Shown here: in pieces, positions 52,122 through 62,400 of the stretch | Position numbering within the stretch: the stretch's first letter is position 1 | Layout of the letters: each line of letters opens with the position of its first letter | Assembly (NCBI GenBank): GCA_028876495.1 | Contig: JAGWRO010000040.1 | Location: forward strand, 62,001 to 126,000 | Direction: 5' to 3' | Origin: Bacteroidota bacterium | GTDB taxonomy: Bacteria; Bacteroidota; Bacteroidia; Chitinophagales; Chitinophagaceae | Length of the DNA stretch: 64,000 nucleotides | The notes under the pieces: model-generated | The model's input: only the letters and a program-made list of their open reading frames with translations | Database searches by the model: none | What the model was told of the DNA's origin: nothing | Position numbers and translations under genes: made by a program

Positions 52122-53255
52122 TTAAGGGTTCTGTGGCTGATATTTCACATCTGCAATAATGGGAAAATGATCACTGTAACTTTTTTTAATTCTTGTAAAA
52201 TCTTCAATCTTAAATTTCTTATCGGTAAAAATATTGTCAATACGCAGGGTGGGAGAGATAGAGCTAAAAGTTCTGGAAATCCCTGACCCCTTTACTACAA
52301 AAGCATTTTGAAGCCCTTTGCCTATTGTTTCATATGCATACGATACAGGAACATCATTAAAATCGCCACAAACAATAACAGGGTATGGACTGTGATTCAG
52401 TTCATCTTTTATAAAATTTGCCTGGGAGGCTCTTTTTAAGACTCCCAGCTTAATCTTTTCAATAATATTTTTTGATTCTGAAATATTGCCTTCAGAAGGC
52501 ACTGTTCCATTGTCCAGGTAATTCAAATTTTCCTGCGAAAACTTTAAAGATTGAAGATGAACGTTGAATACCCTGAAAGTATCTTTTGCTACCACAATAT
52601 CTACAAATTGAAAAGTAGAATTATAACTATCAGGCTTATTTACTAAAGTTTGTTTGCGGATAATAGGGTATTTTGAAAAAATGATTATCCCATAATGGTG
52701 ATATTTATCAAAATCATTTTTTACTCCATAAGAATAGAAATTATCGGTAAAGCGAAGGGCTTTTTTAATATCCGGAAAATAATTGATAGCTTTTTTGTTT
52801 TCACCCGCCACCATTTCCTGGAAACAAGCTAAATCAGGATCATATTTATTAATGAGATCAATGATCTCTTGTTTTTTTTCAGGATGATCTTTGTAGTGAA
52901 GAATATTAAATAACTCAACATTCCAGCTCATGATACGGATGTTGCTACTCTTTTTATGAATTGGAAAATCAGAAGCGAGATGTAATGGGAAAATATTTTT
53001 GATAGCATGGATAGAAGAAAGAATAGCCAATAAGGAAATAATACTCCAACCTGGTTTTATAAACAGCCAAAAGAGAACAAATAAAACCAACAAAAGAAGT
53101 AAATAAGGCAATGCCAGTGTGAACAAGCTGATGAACCACCAATGTTGAGGATTAAAATATTGTACGTTGGCCCCTCCAAGAAAAAGGACACCAACCACCA
53201 TATTCGAAAGAATAAAAATTTTTTTTGTGAACCGGCGCAGAAAGGGTTTTTCCAT
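52122..53255 (-). CDS. Membrane-anchored endonuclease/exonuclease/phosphatase family protein
   Basis: A 377-residue protein with three N-terminal transmembrane helices (about residues 12-30, 40-65 and 68-85) followed by a periplasmic-side EEP domain (about 105-375). The catalytic motifs are IRIMSWNVELFN, LACFQEMVAGE, VCGDFNDVPVS and YSDHFPIIADV. EEP proteins cleave phosphodiesters in DNA, RNA or lipids; the anchor and export favour a lipid or extracellular nucleic-acid substrate, but this is unproven. It follows two rhomboid genes with short gaps (48 bases), an arrangement I know from Bacteroidota. Confidence 0.9.
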   Translation of the reverse strand: MEKPFLRRFTKKIFILSNMVVGVLFLGGANVQYFNPQHWWFISLFTLALPYLLLLLVLFVLFWLFIKPGWSIISLLAILSSIHAIKNIFPLHLASDFPIHKKSSNIRIMSWNVELFNILHYKDHPEKKQEIIDLINKYDPDLACFQEMVAGENKKAINYFPDIKKALRFTDNFYSYGVKNDFDKYHHYGIIIFSKYPIIRKQTLVNKPDSYNSTFQFVDIVVAKDTFRVFNVHLQSLKFSQENLNYLDNGTVPSEGNISESKNIIEKIKLGVLKRASQANFIKDELNHSPYPVIVCGDFNDVPVSYAYETIGKGLQNAFVVKGSGISRTFSSISPTLRIDNIFTDKKFKIEDFTRIKKSYSDHFPIIADVKYQPQNP

Positions 53256-53303
53256 TTAAGGCAATCCTTTTAATTTGGTGAAACAACGTATTTAAAGATA
53301 AAA

Positions 53304-54269
53304 TTAAAAATCAGCTTCGCGCGCTTTCTCCAGGATGGCTTTCTCCTCCTCTGATAAATGGTTGTATCCTTTTTGGTTGATCTTGTCCAGAATCTCATCT
53401 ATCCGTTGTTGTGTAATAACGGGCCTTTTAATAAAAGGCTTTTGACCGCCGGTATTGTAAAATACTTTTTCTTTAATCTTCTGTTGTTTAGGTTGAACCG
53501 GTTTATCAGGATTAAACAGGTTAGTAAACCAATTGTAAATTTGGTTCATCCATAAACTCCAGTCATATCCTTTTCTTAAACTTACAACAAATAAAAAGCC
53601 GATGAGTCCGCCACCAAGATGGGCAAGATGCTGTGATGCACCACCAGCTCCTGTCAAATCAATAATTACATAAAGGATGGTTAGAATCCATAATGGAATT
53701 CCGCCGTTAAGCATTCTGAACAAACGATAATCAGGCGAAAGCGTTGTAGTTGCCAGTGCAACAGCCATAATACCTGCATTTCCGCCAAACATAAATGAAT
53801 ATTCTACCTGCTCTCTCAGCATAGGGAAAGCATAACTGGAGGCAACAAAAAACAAGGCACCTGCGATGCCACCATAAATATAAACAGGAATTATTTTTGA
53901 GTTTCCTGATAGGTCTTGCAAAATAGAACCAAAAACCCAAAGCCAAACAAGGTTAATAAGCGTTAAAAAAAAGCCAACATGCACAAACATATAACTCAGT
54001 ACTGTCCAAGGTTTGGTAGCAAGTGAAGAAAGTTTGGCAGGTACAATAAACCACCTTAAAATCTCATATTGAAAAGCAATGGAAGTTGATTTTGAAATAT
54101 AATAGATAACCTGGATGAGCCCAAAACTAACAAAAAGTATGGCGTTGATGGCTATAAGAGCTATCAATGCATTATTGTCATCACCTATCCGAATTTTTTT
54201 AAAACGGCTGTCCATAAATCTATCTGAATATCTATCTGATTCACCCATTTTTTGTTTCTTGAATTGCAT
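53304..54269 (-). CDS. Rhomboid-family membrane protein, predicted pseudoprotease
   Basis: A 321-residue rhomboid-fold protein with six helices and a cytosolic C-terminal extension (KGYNHLSEEEKAILEKA, a DUF6576-like tail). Aligned to the neighbouring rhomboid, the active-site Ser is Asn164 (GGNAGIM against GASGAIM) and the His before the second-helix Asn is Leu102 (FFLTLIN against FFHILFN); the late His217 in AHLGG remains. Two of three catalytic or oxyanion positions are lost, so it should be inactive, perhaps an iRhom/derlin-like binder. It lies 48 bases after the active paralogue. Confidence 0.88.
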   Translation of the reverse strand: MQFKKQKMGESDRYSDRFMDSRFKKIRIGDDNNALIALIAINAILFVSFGLIQVIYYISKSTSIAFQYEILRWFIVPAKLSSLATKPWTVLSYMFVHVGFFLTLINLVWLWVFGSILQDLSGNSKIIPVYIYGGIAGALFFVASSYAFPMLREQVEYSFMFGGNAGIMAVALATTTLSPDYRLFRMLNGGIPLWILTILYVIIDLTGAGGASQHLAHLGGGLIGFLFVVSLRKGYDWSLWMNQIYNWFTNLFNPDKPVQPKQQKIKEKVFYNTGGQKPFIKRPVITQQRIDEILDKINQKGYNHLSEEEKAILEKAREADF

Positions 54270-54317
54270 GGTAAAATTACCAAATTACCTTCATTTGTAA
54301 GTAGGTAAATTTTACTT

Positions 54318-54956
54318 TTAGTAATTCCTTCTGCTGGTTTTACTCCAAAAAATACATAAAATTAATCCCATAGCTAATCCCCCAAGATGTGCGAAATGGG
54401 CGACATTGCCGCCGAAACCTGAAAATTGACCGAAAAGATCAAAGGCTGCATAAAGAATTGCTAAATACTTCGCTTTAATGGGAAAAGGAATAGGTAAAAT
54501 ATAAAACTGAATATTAGGAAATGTATAAGCAAAAGCACCCAGAAGCCCCATGATAGCACCTGAAGCTCCGATTGCAAAGCCAATCGGTACCAAAAACATT
54601 TCGGCAACACCTGCAGCTAAACCACAAAGGAAATAAAAGATCAGAAATTTTTTCGGCCCCCATAATCTTTCCAACGCCGCACCAAACAACCAAAGAGCAT
54701 ACATATTAAAAAGAATATGGAAAAAGCCGCCATGAGCAAACATGTGTGTTACTAACTGGTAAGGTTTGAAAAATCCTGTATCAATTGACCAAAGCCCGAT
54801 TCTGCTGGTTAGCCATCCAAAATTGGTCCCTCCTGTAACGTCAAGGCCTGTTTTATCAAAAACCAGTTGAGCCACGAAAACGATCGCATTGATGATGATT
54901 AAATTTAAAACAACCGGCGTAGAAGATTGAGATGGCCGGTAACTGTTATATGCCAT
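54318..54956 (-). CDS. Rhomboid-family intramembrane serine protease
   Basis: A 212-residue six-helix rhomboid with all catalytic features: HxxxN in FFHILFNMYALWLFG (His80, Asn84), Ser132 in IGASGAIM, and His190 in FAHLGG. It cleaves transmembrane helices of substrate proteins in the membrane. The gene is the first of a three-gene set (this protease, the pseudo-rhomboid, the EEP protein), all on the minus strand with gaps of about 48 bases, so they are probably co-transcribed. Substrates are unknown. Confidence 0.94.
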   Translation of the reverse strand: MAYNSYRPSQSSTPVVLNLIIINAIVFVAQLVFDKTGLDVTGGTNFGWLTSRIGLWSIDTGFFKPYQLVTHMFAHGGFFHILFNMYALWLFGAALERLWGPKKFLIFYFLCGLAAGVAEMFLVPIGFAIGASGAIMGLLGAFAYTFPNIQFYILPIPFPIKAKYLAILYAAFDLFGQFSGFGGNVAHFAHLGGLAMGLILCIFWSKTSRRNY

Positions 54957-55087
54957 TCTTTAAAATTTTAGGCTGCAATTTCGGAAATTGTTAGCGTAAA
55001 TAAAGTTTTATAGGTTGAACTTAACAAAACCAGGATATAAATGGTAAATATTGAGATGCAAATGGCTTTGGCAGCTAATAGTTTCAA

Positions 55088-55120
55088 CAGTAAAGAAACA
55101 AACAAAAGTGATTTTAGTTT
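55088..55120 (-). repeat. 33-bp intergenic element, copy 11
   Basis: Read on the minus strand it begins AAACTAAAATC and ends TCTTTACTG. It lies 27 bases past the glycosyltransferase stop. Confidence 0.7.
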
Positions 55121-55146
55121 TGGCCTGTGTTAATCTGAAAAGCCGT

Positions 55147-56391
55147 TCAAGTTTTTTCTTTTAAAATAACATCACCTGCAACATTTTTATCATCACTTCC
55201 GATAATGGCATGGCTCCCTTTAGCAAATATTTTAATAGCCACTTTGTCGGGCACTTTTTGCATTGCTGAAATGATTTGTTTGAAAGAAAGCTGCCCTTGG
55301 CAAAAGATGATTTCGTCAGCATCTGAAAAGGTGAAAACATTGGTTAGATCGCGGAACGAAGCAATCGTATTAGCGCTTAAAATATTGTCGGTTTCTATTC
55401 TGCCCAATACTAATTTATCCGCAGCCGCCATCTGCAATATTTTTTTTGCTTCTTCAAATTCGCTTTCACTTGCTGCAATTACCACCTTTGCGGGTTTATT
55501 AATAAAAAGATCTGGTGCTTTAATACCCAAAAACTTTTTGCCCGTTTTTGAAATTGCAGAAAGTGATCCTCTTAAAAAAATAGCCGTATGAAGAAAAAAG
55601 CTGTACAGCCCTGCCTTTTTGCTTCCGTAATGTTTCTTAACAAAAATGCTCATCGCCTTGTAAAACATTTTTACGTAATTGACACTTTCTTTTTTTGTGC
55701 TCTCTCCTTTAAAATGAATGATGGAACTTTCAGCAAAATAAAAATTTTTGAACCCGGCTTCCTGAATCCTGTAACTGAGGTCAATATCTTCGCCATACAT
55801 AAAAAAATGCTCATCAAAACCGCCGGTTTTTTCAAGAGTTTTTTTAGGGATCATCATAAAAGCGCCGGCCAATACATCCACTTCGTTATTTTTATTTACA
55901 CTTAAATTTCCGAGGTGATATTTTGCAAAAGTTTTTGAACGCGGAAATAATTTTGATAAGCCTGAAAGTTTATAGAACGAAGTTATGGGCGAAGGAAACG
56001 CTCTCTTGCTTTCTTTTAAAAAATGGCCGGAACCATCCACCATCTTTATTCCCAAGGCCACCTCATTATTATGGGATCGTATAAAACCAATACTTTTTTC
56101 CAGGCAATCTTCGGCAATTATCGTATCAGGATTTAAAAATAAAATGTACTCGCCTTTTGCCATTTTCAACGCCTGGTTATTGGCTTTTGCAAAACCGGGA
56201 TTGGTTGTATTCCACAAAAAAGTAACAGATGGAAAACTATTTTGGATAAACTCAAAACTTCCATCGCTTGAATTATTGTCGATAACAATGATTTCTCCAT
56301 CAATATTTTTCATTGCTTTTAGTACAGATAATAGGCACTGCTCTAAAAAATATTTTACGTTATAATTTATTATGATGACAGAAAGTTGCAA
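55147..56391 (-). CDS. Family 2 glycosyltransferase (GT-A)
   Basis: A 414-residue GT-A glycosyltransferase of the rhamnosyltransferase-like group. The N-terminal catalytic domain shows LSVIIINYNVKYFLEQ, VIDNNSSDGSFEFI, ILFLNPDTIIAE (DxD-like) and FMYGEDIDLSYRI. The C-terminal 110 residues (from about KPAKVVIAASES) form a separate alpha/beta region I do not recognise. I chose the TTG at 56391 as start, because the family begins with MQLSVII; the longer frame from the ATG at 56469 adds 26 residues over what looks like intergenic sequence. Cell-surface polysaccharide or protein glycosylation is likely; the acceptor is unknown. Confidence 0.85.
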   Translation of the reverse strand: MQLSVIIINYNVKYFLEQCLLSVLKAMKNIDGEIIVIDNNSSDGSFEFIQNSFPSVTFLWNTTNPGFAKANNQALKMAKGEYILFLNPDTIIAEDCLEKSIGFIRSHNNEVALGIKMVDGSGHFLKESKRAFPSPITSFYKLSGLSKLFPRSKTFAKYHLGNLSVNKNNEVDVLAGAFMMIPKKTLEKTGGFDEHFFMYGEDIDLSYRIQEAGFKNFYFAESSIIHFKGESTKKESVNYVKMFYKAMSIFVKKHYGSKKAGLYSFFLHTAIFLRGSLSAISKTGKKFLGIKAPDLFINKPAKVVIAASESEFEEAKKILQMAAADKLVLGRIETDNILSANTIASFRDLTNVFTFSDADEIIFCQGQLSFKQIISAMQKVPDKVAIKIFAKGSHAIIGSDDKNVAGDVILKEKT

Positions 56392-56549
56392 ATGGCGAAT
56401 AGTGAATAGTAAAAATAACTGAGTTACTGTTTGCTGAAAAGATAGCAATTTAGCAATAAAACGATACATGCAAAGTGCTAAAACGAATTGGGTTTTTTAG
56501 AATATTAATCTGCGTCGGTGAATCCAACAAATTATTTAATCTTTGCAAA

Positions 56550-57338
56550 ATGTATAAACAAACATTGATAGCCGCCACAAATGCGGGCGCTAGTGAATTA
56601 AAAAGATTTTTTAATGGCAAATTTATCATTAGCCATAAAGAAGGAATCAACAACCTGGTAACTGAAGCCGACCACGCCTCTGACAAGGCGATCCGATCCG
56701 TCATCAAATCTGCTTTTCCTGATCATGGAATTGTTAGCGAAGAAAGTGCTGAAAAGATTTCAGAAAGCGATTATAGGTGGATTATCGATCCGATTGATGG
56801 TACTGTAAATTTTGCAAATGGAATTCCTATTTGCTGTGTAAGTATTGGACTGGAGTACAAAGGTGAAATGTTGATGGGCGCTGTTTATAACCCTAATCTT
56901 GAAGAATTTTTTTTCGCTGAAAAAGGCAAAGGTGCAACGCTTAACAGAGAAAAAATTTCTGTAAGCAGTAAAACTCGTCTGGTTACCAGTTGCCTTGTTA
57001 CCGGATTTCCTTACACTTACCTTGAGCAACCCAATGGCCCTCTCGAGGTATTTTCCAAATTGATAAAAAAAGGCATTCCGGTAAGAAGATTGGGAAGTGC
57101 TGCTATTGATCTTTGTTGGGTTGCTGCAGGGCGTTTTGATGGTTTTTATGAACACGAACTTCATGCGTGGGATAGTGCTGCGGGCTATTTGATGGTAGAA
57201 GAAGCTGGTGGAAAGGTTACCAATTTAAAAGGTGAAAAATATGATCCGTTTCAACCCGGCATAATTGCAACCAACGGTCAAATTCATGATGAACTTCAGA
57301 AAGTGATTGCTGGAGGCGCAGTGAATGAAACTGTATAA
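56550..57338 (+). CDS. Inositol monophosphatase family protein
   Basis: A 262-residue lithium-sensitive type phosphatase fold (IMPase/SuhB/CysQ group). Metal-binding motifs are SEESAEK, the strong WIIDPIDGTVNFANG and the C-terminal HAWDSAAGYLMVEEAGG. It hydrolyses inositol phosphates or related substrates such as 3'-phosphoadenosine 5'-phosphate. The ATG at 56550 gives the family N-terminus MYKQTLIAATNAG; the frame is open for 25 codons more, but that part is not family-like. It is divergent from the glycosyltransferase. Confidence 0.92.
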   Translation: MYKQTLIAATNAGASELKRFFNGKFIISHKEGINNLVTEADHASDKAIRSVIKSAFPDHGIVSEESAEKISESDYRWIIDPIDGTVNFANGIPICCVSIGLEYKGEMLMGAVYNPNLEEFFFAEKGKGATLNREKISVSSKTRLVTSCLVTGFPYTYLEQPNGPLEVFSKLIKKGIPVRRLGSAAIDLCWVAAGRFDGFYEHELHAWDSAAGYLMVEEAGGKVTNLKGEKYDPFQPGIIATNGQIHDELQKVIAGGAVNETV

Positions 57339-57375
57339 GATAATACTTCCTTAAATGCAGAAATTTTTAATGCGG

Positions 57376-57407
57376 TTGTTGTACACCTCTAATTTCTCCT
57401 AAATTTG
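57376..57407 (+). promoter_or_regulatory. Probable promoter of the gcvT operon
   Basis: TTGTTG at 57376-57381, 18 bases, then TAAATTTG at 57400-57407, an exact TAnnTTTG box, 21 bases before the gcvT start. It is the best promoter match in the window. Confidence 0.7.
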
Positions 57408-57428
57408 CACCACTTTTAAATTAGTAAT

Positions 57429-58514
57429 ATGAAGAGCACTCCTTTCACTGAAAAGCATATAGCGCTTGGCGCTAAAATGGCTGAATTTGCGGGTTTTAAT
57501 ATGCCAATCAGTTATTCAGGAATAAATGATGAGCATTCTACAGTAAGAAAAAACGCAGGCGTTTTTGATGTAAGCCACATGGGCGAATTTGTTTTGAAAG
57601 GAGAAAAAGCACTTGATCTTATCCAGCGTGTAACCAGCAATGATGCTTCAAAATTGATCGCCGGGAAAGCGCAATACAGTTGTCTTCCAAATGAAGAAGG
57701 CGGAATTGTGGACGATCTTATTGTTTATTGCCTGGAAGAAAATAAATCTTACATGCTGGTGGTAAACGCTTCGAATATTGAGAAAGACTGGGATTGGATA
57801 TCAAAACACAATACCGAAAATGTGGAGATGCATAATATTTCTGATAAAACCTGTTTACTGGCCATACAAGGCCCTAATGCCACAAAAATCCTCGAACCAC
57901 TTACTGATATTGAAATTCTCAATATGAAATATTATACTTTTCAAAAAGGGAAATTTGCAGGAGTGGATAATGTGCTGATAAGTGCTACAGGTTACACAGG
58001 AGCAGGTGGGATAGAAATTTATTTTGAAGACAAGGATGATAATGCCGATGTGATCTGGAATACAATTTTTGAGCAAGGAACCCCGAAAGGATTAAAACCG
58101 ATTGGCCTTGCTGCACGTGATACACTACGGCTTGAAATGGGATATTGCCTATATGGAAATGATATTGATGATACAACATCTCCCCTTGAAGCAGGCCTTG
58201 GCTGGATCACAAAATTTAATAAAGATTTTGTGGGAAAAGATATCCTGGTAAAACAAAAAGCTGAAGGAATAAAAAAGAAACTGGTAGGATTGGAAATGAT
58301 GGAAAGAGGCATTCCCCGTCACGGGTATGAAATTCAGAATAAAGAAGGAGAAGTAATTGGCGAGGTTACAAGCGGAACGCAATCGCCATCACTTCAAAAA
58401 CCCATAGCCATGGCTTATGTAAATATCAGCTATGCAAAAATTGATATCGAAGTTTTTATCAAAGTAAGAGATAAATTGTTGCTGGCAAAGGTGGTAAAAA
58501 TGCCATTTGAGTGA
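57429..58514 (+). CDS. gcvT: Glycine cleavage system T protein (aminomethyltransferase)
   Basis: A 361-residue tetrahydrofolate-dependent aminomethyltransferase, the T subunit of the glycine cleavage system. It opens [26 protein letters not shown], with the folate-binding [12 protein letters not shown], the [15 protein letters not shown] segment and the C-terminal [17 protein letters not shown]. Length and order are typical. The gcvH and gcvP genes are not in the window. It is followed after 31 bases by comB. Confidence 0.96.
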   Translation: MKSTPFTEKHIALGAKMAEFAGFNMPISYSGINDEHSTVRKNAGVFDVSHMGEFVLKGEKALDLIQRVTSNDASKLIAGKAQYSCLPNEEGGIVDDLIVYCLEENKSYMLVVNASNIEKDWDWISKHNTENVEMHNISDKTCLLAIQGPNATKILEPLTDIEILNMKYYTFQKGKFAGVDNVLISATGYTGAGGIEIYFEDKDDNADVIWNTIFEQGTPKGLKPIGLAARDTLRLEMGYCLYGNDIDDTTSPLEAGLGWITKFNKDFVGKDILVKQKAEGIKKKLVGLEMMERGIPRHGYEIQNKEGEVIGEVTSGTQSPSLQKPIAMAYVNISYAKIDIEVFIKVRDKLLLAKVVKMPFE

Positions 58515-58545
58515 GTATCAATTTTGAAAAATAATTTTTAGAGAA

Positions 58546-59286
58546 ATGGCATCAGGAAAAAATAAAACACCTACTTTAAATACCGTTTTATCCCCATCAC
58601 TTTTAAACTTGTATGATCTCACCGATAGTACGGTAGTAATTATCGATGTACTGAGAGCTACCTCTACTATTGCCACTGCATTGTTCAATGGTGCCAAATC
58701 TGTGATTCCGGTTGATAGTGTTGCCGATTGTATTAAATTGGGCAAACAAATGGAAGTGATTACTGCAGGGGAGAGGGATGGTAAAATAGCAGAAGGATTG
58801 AAGTACGGAAATACGCCTTTGCAATACACCGTTGATTTTATAAAAGGAAAAACGCTTGTTCTCACTACCACGAATGGAACGAAACTTTTGCACGTGGCAC
58901 TTGCCGCAAATGCCAATTCTATTATTACCGGTTCATTTTGTAATATAACTTCCGTGTGCGATTACCTGGTTAAGAAAAAATCAAATGTAATTCTTGCCTG
59001 TGCTGCATGGAAAAACCGTATCAATATTGAAGACACGCTTTTTGCCGGTGCGGTTATCAACCGGATAAAAGAAAATTTTGATATTAATTGCGATGCCACA
59101 CAATTGGCTGAAACTCTTTATTTACAGGCAGATGGGAGGTTATTAGATTTTATGAAAGAAAAAAATGCTTCCCATTATCACCGGCTGATGAGTTTTGGTT
59201 TGGAAGAAGATATTAAGTTTTGCCTTACAGAAGACAATGCCAATATTCTAAGTATCTATTCAGGTGGCCGCCTGGTGGCAGGCTAA
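58546..59286 (+). CDS. comB: 2-phosphosulfolactate phosphatase family protein (ComB)
   Basis: A 246-residue ComB-fold phosphatase. Characteristic segments are VVIIDVLRATSTIATALFNGAK, AGERDGKIAEGLKYGNTP and VLTTTNGTKLLHVALAA. In archaea ComB dephosphorylates 2-phosphosulfolactate in coenzyme M synthesis; Bacteroidota do not make coenzyme M, and homologues there are thought to serve sulfolactate or another phosphate ester. It is co-transcribed with gcvT (31-base gap). No ComA or ComC homologue is nearby, so the substrate is uncertain. Confidence 0.9.
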   Translation: MASGKNKTPTLNTVLSPSLLNLYDLTDSTVVIIDVLRATSTIATALFNGAKSVIPVDSVADCIKLGKQMEVITAGERDGKIAEGLKYGNTPLQYTVDFIKGKTLVLTTTNGTKLLHVALAANANSIITGSFCNITSVCDYLVKKKSNVILACAAWKNRINIEDTLFAGAVINRIKENFDINCDATQLAETLYLQADGRLLDFMKEKNASHYHRLMSFGLEEDIKFCLTEDNANILSIYSGGRLVAG

Positions 59287-59355
59287 AACTATCTTAATTT
59301 TTCACAATATCTCCAGATAACTTCAATCTGGCTTTTACCTCTTTTAAATTTTGTT

Positions 59356-59363
59356 TATTTTTG
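59356..59363 (+). promoter_or_regulatory. Possible -7 box of the SNF2 gene
   Basis: TATTTTTG matches TAnnTTTG exactly, 67 bases before the TTG start; the -33 region is weak. Confidence 0.4.
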
Positions 59364-59429
59364 CAAATTGCTTTTTTCGCAGTTGGATATTGTAAATAAG
59401 AGCGTTTTTAATTATAAACATTATTTTTT

Positions 59430-62400
59430 TTGGCACTACCCTATTTTATTAAATACATATATAATTCCGGAACTGATGAAGTGATTCGCCGGGGAAAGAA
59501 AATTTATTCACAACGATTTGTTGAACTGTTAGATCATGATGAACTGATGCATTCGCTAAACTTTAGGGTAAGGGATGATAGTTATAATACCTTTTATAAA
59601 GTGCAGGTTCAAAAATATGATGACCCGAAAACCTTTTCAATTCGCTGTTCATGCCCTTATAACATCAGTGACATTTGCCGCCATGAAGCCGCTGCCTTAA
59701 TGCAACTTCAGGATTTGGTGGACAAAAATCTTCTGGATTCAAACGAAGCAACTCCTGTATATCATCAAAAGCATACGATTGTTAAGATTAAATATATTGA
59801 TCTTAAAATGATAAGGATACTTACAGGCATGGAAAATTATACTGCGGCTGAAGATATCTTAAGGAAAAATAAATGCAATATCCTCGAAGCGGCCAATGAA
59901 AGAGTGGAAGCGGATCTTGAATTAAATGATAAAACTTTTCACATCATTCTTCAAAAAAATGACGAGCGCAATTTTGATACTTCCTGTAATTGCAACGAAG
60001 GTGCCCATCCCTTGTGTAAACACAAAACTGTATTATTTCTTCAATTACTGAATAACTGGGGGCCTAATTATTTTGACAGCATCCGCAACTGGGATAAGGA
60101 AAAAAATAAATTGCTGGAAGGATATGGTTACAGCCTTGATGATGATCTTTCAGGCAAGTTTGAATTCATTTATAAAGAAGGAAAACCTTTTTTAAAGGTA
60201 ATTGATTCTTCGATTAGAAGAGTTTCTACTTCTTTGAACCTACACCCACAGCGGGAAGCAGAAGCAGAAACGGTTGAAGTGGAAACAAAAATCGCCCGGA
60301 TAGTAAACAAACAAATAACGCTGGTTTTTAATTCGAATGAAAAATCATTTCCTTTTGTTTCATTTGAAGTGGTGCAGGGAGAATTTGATGAAGAGGAAAA
60401 TAAATTTGTTGGCAGGATAGAGAAACTTGATCTTTCAAAATTTATCAATACCACCAATTTTACTGATGGTGATAAACAACTGTTGCAACAGGCAAGAAAG
60501 CTACAACAATCAGAGATTAATAAATATTTAAACCGCAATTCTCCTTTCAGTGGATATTGGGAAAATATTATTTATGATGAAAAGGATGAATTACCGCAGG
60601 AAACAAAAATTTTGATAGCAGAGTTTGTTCATCCAAAACTTAAAAGGATTTTAAATGAAAACGAGGATAATCCTGTTTTTTATTTACCAAAAGGGAAACG
60701 ATTTACGACTCAAAACCTGGAACAGATTGATTTATCGGCCGAAAACCCGGTTATTGAATTTACAGTATCGCCTTCAGATAAAGGTTACGTGATGGAAAGC
60801 CAGATTATTTTAGACCAGGAAAAAGTAAAGTTGTCAGATAATGAATGGAACAACGATCTGCTTTTTCTGCATGATAAAACTTTTTACTTGTGGGAAAGAT
60901 CTGAGCAGATACTCGTTGCGGAAAAATTCAAAAACAAAATTCAAATTCCTACTAATCAATGGCCCGCTCTTTTAAAAGAAATGATCATTCCGTTAGCAGA
61001 TGAATATTCTGTTTCTTTCGCATCTTCTTTAATTAGAGAAACAAAAGAAGGCCAGCCGGATATCAGTATTATGCTGATTGAGAAAGGCGATTACCTAGTG
61101 TTTCAGCCGGTTTTTACTTACAAAGGTTTTAGTGTAAAAGCGAATGATAAGGATACGATTCTTGTTCCTGATAATGATAAGGTGCTGCTGGTAAAACGCA
61201 ACGTAGAAGCCGAAAATCAATTTATTTCAAAACTGGGAAGCCTTCATTCGCAGTTTATCAACCAGCCACAAAATAAAAGCCTTGTTTTAAAAGGCGCCGA
61301 TGTGCTTAAAAACAACTGGTTCTTTTTATTTGTGGATGCCATGAAAGAAATGAAAGTGCCGGTGTATGGTTTTGATGCGCTTAAAAATTTCCGGTTTAAC
61401 ACAGCCAAGCCTTACACTCATATTCACCTTAGTAGTGGGATGGATTGGTTTGATGCCAAAGTGGAACTTGCTTTTGGTGAACAACGTATCGGCATTGCCG
61501 AAATTCAAAAAGCGCTTACAAACAAGCAATCATTTGTGCAGTTAAATGATGGTACGCTCGGCATTTTGCCGGATGAATGGATCAAAAAATACGCGTTACT
61601 TTTTAAAGTGGGCGAAGGCAAAAATAATAACCTTCGGCTTTCAAAGTTTCACCTGAGTGTGATAGATGAATTATATGAACAGCGTGATGAACAGGAACTT
61701 TCTTTTGAATTGGATGAAAAATATGAGAAGCTTCGAAATTTTAAAAGTATTCCTGAGATTCCGATTCCACTGGAATTGGAAAACAGGCTTCGGCCATATC
61801 AATTGGCCGGGTTTCATTGGTTGAATTATTTAAATACAGTGGGTTGGGGTGGTATTCTGGCTGATGACATGGGATTAGGAAAAACGGTTCAGGCGCTTAG
61901 TATGCTTCAGCATTTTGCAGAAGAGGAAGGTAGCTTAAAAGCATTGGTTGTGTGCCCAACTACTTTGATTTATAACTGGGAAAACGAGATTCGGAAATTT
62001 ACTCCATCATTGAGTTGGCGTATCCACCACGGAAACACACGTGCAAAAAGGAAAGAAGATTTTGGCGATGAAAATATTATTATCACTACTTATGGAACCT
62101 TAAGAAGCGACGTGCAGATGCTGATGAAAATCCCATTTGATTATATTGTTTTGGACGAATCGCAGGCTATAAAAAACCCGGCATCAAAAGTAACAAGGGC
62201 AGCAGGACTTTTAAAAGCGCAAAACCGTATATGCATGAGTGGTACGCCATTGCAGAACAATACCTTCGATATTTATGCCCAGATGAATTTTTTAAATCCC
62301 GGATTGCTGGGGAATGTTGAGTTTTTTAGAAATGAATTTTCAACACCAATCGATAAATTGGGCGACCAGGAACAGAAAGATCATTTGAAAAAGTTACTGT

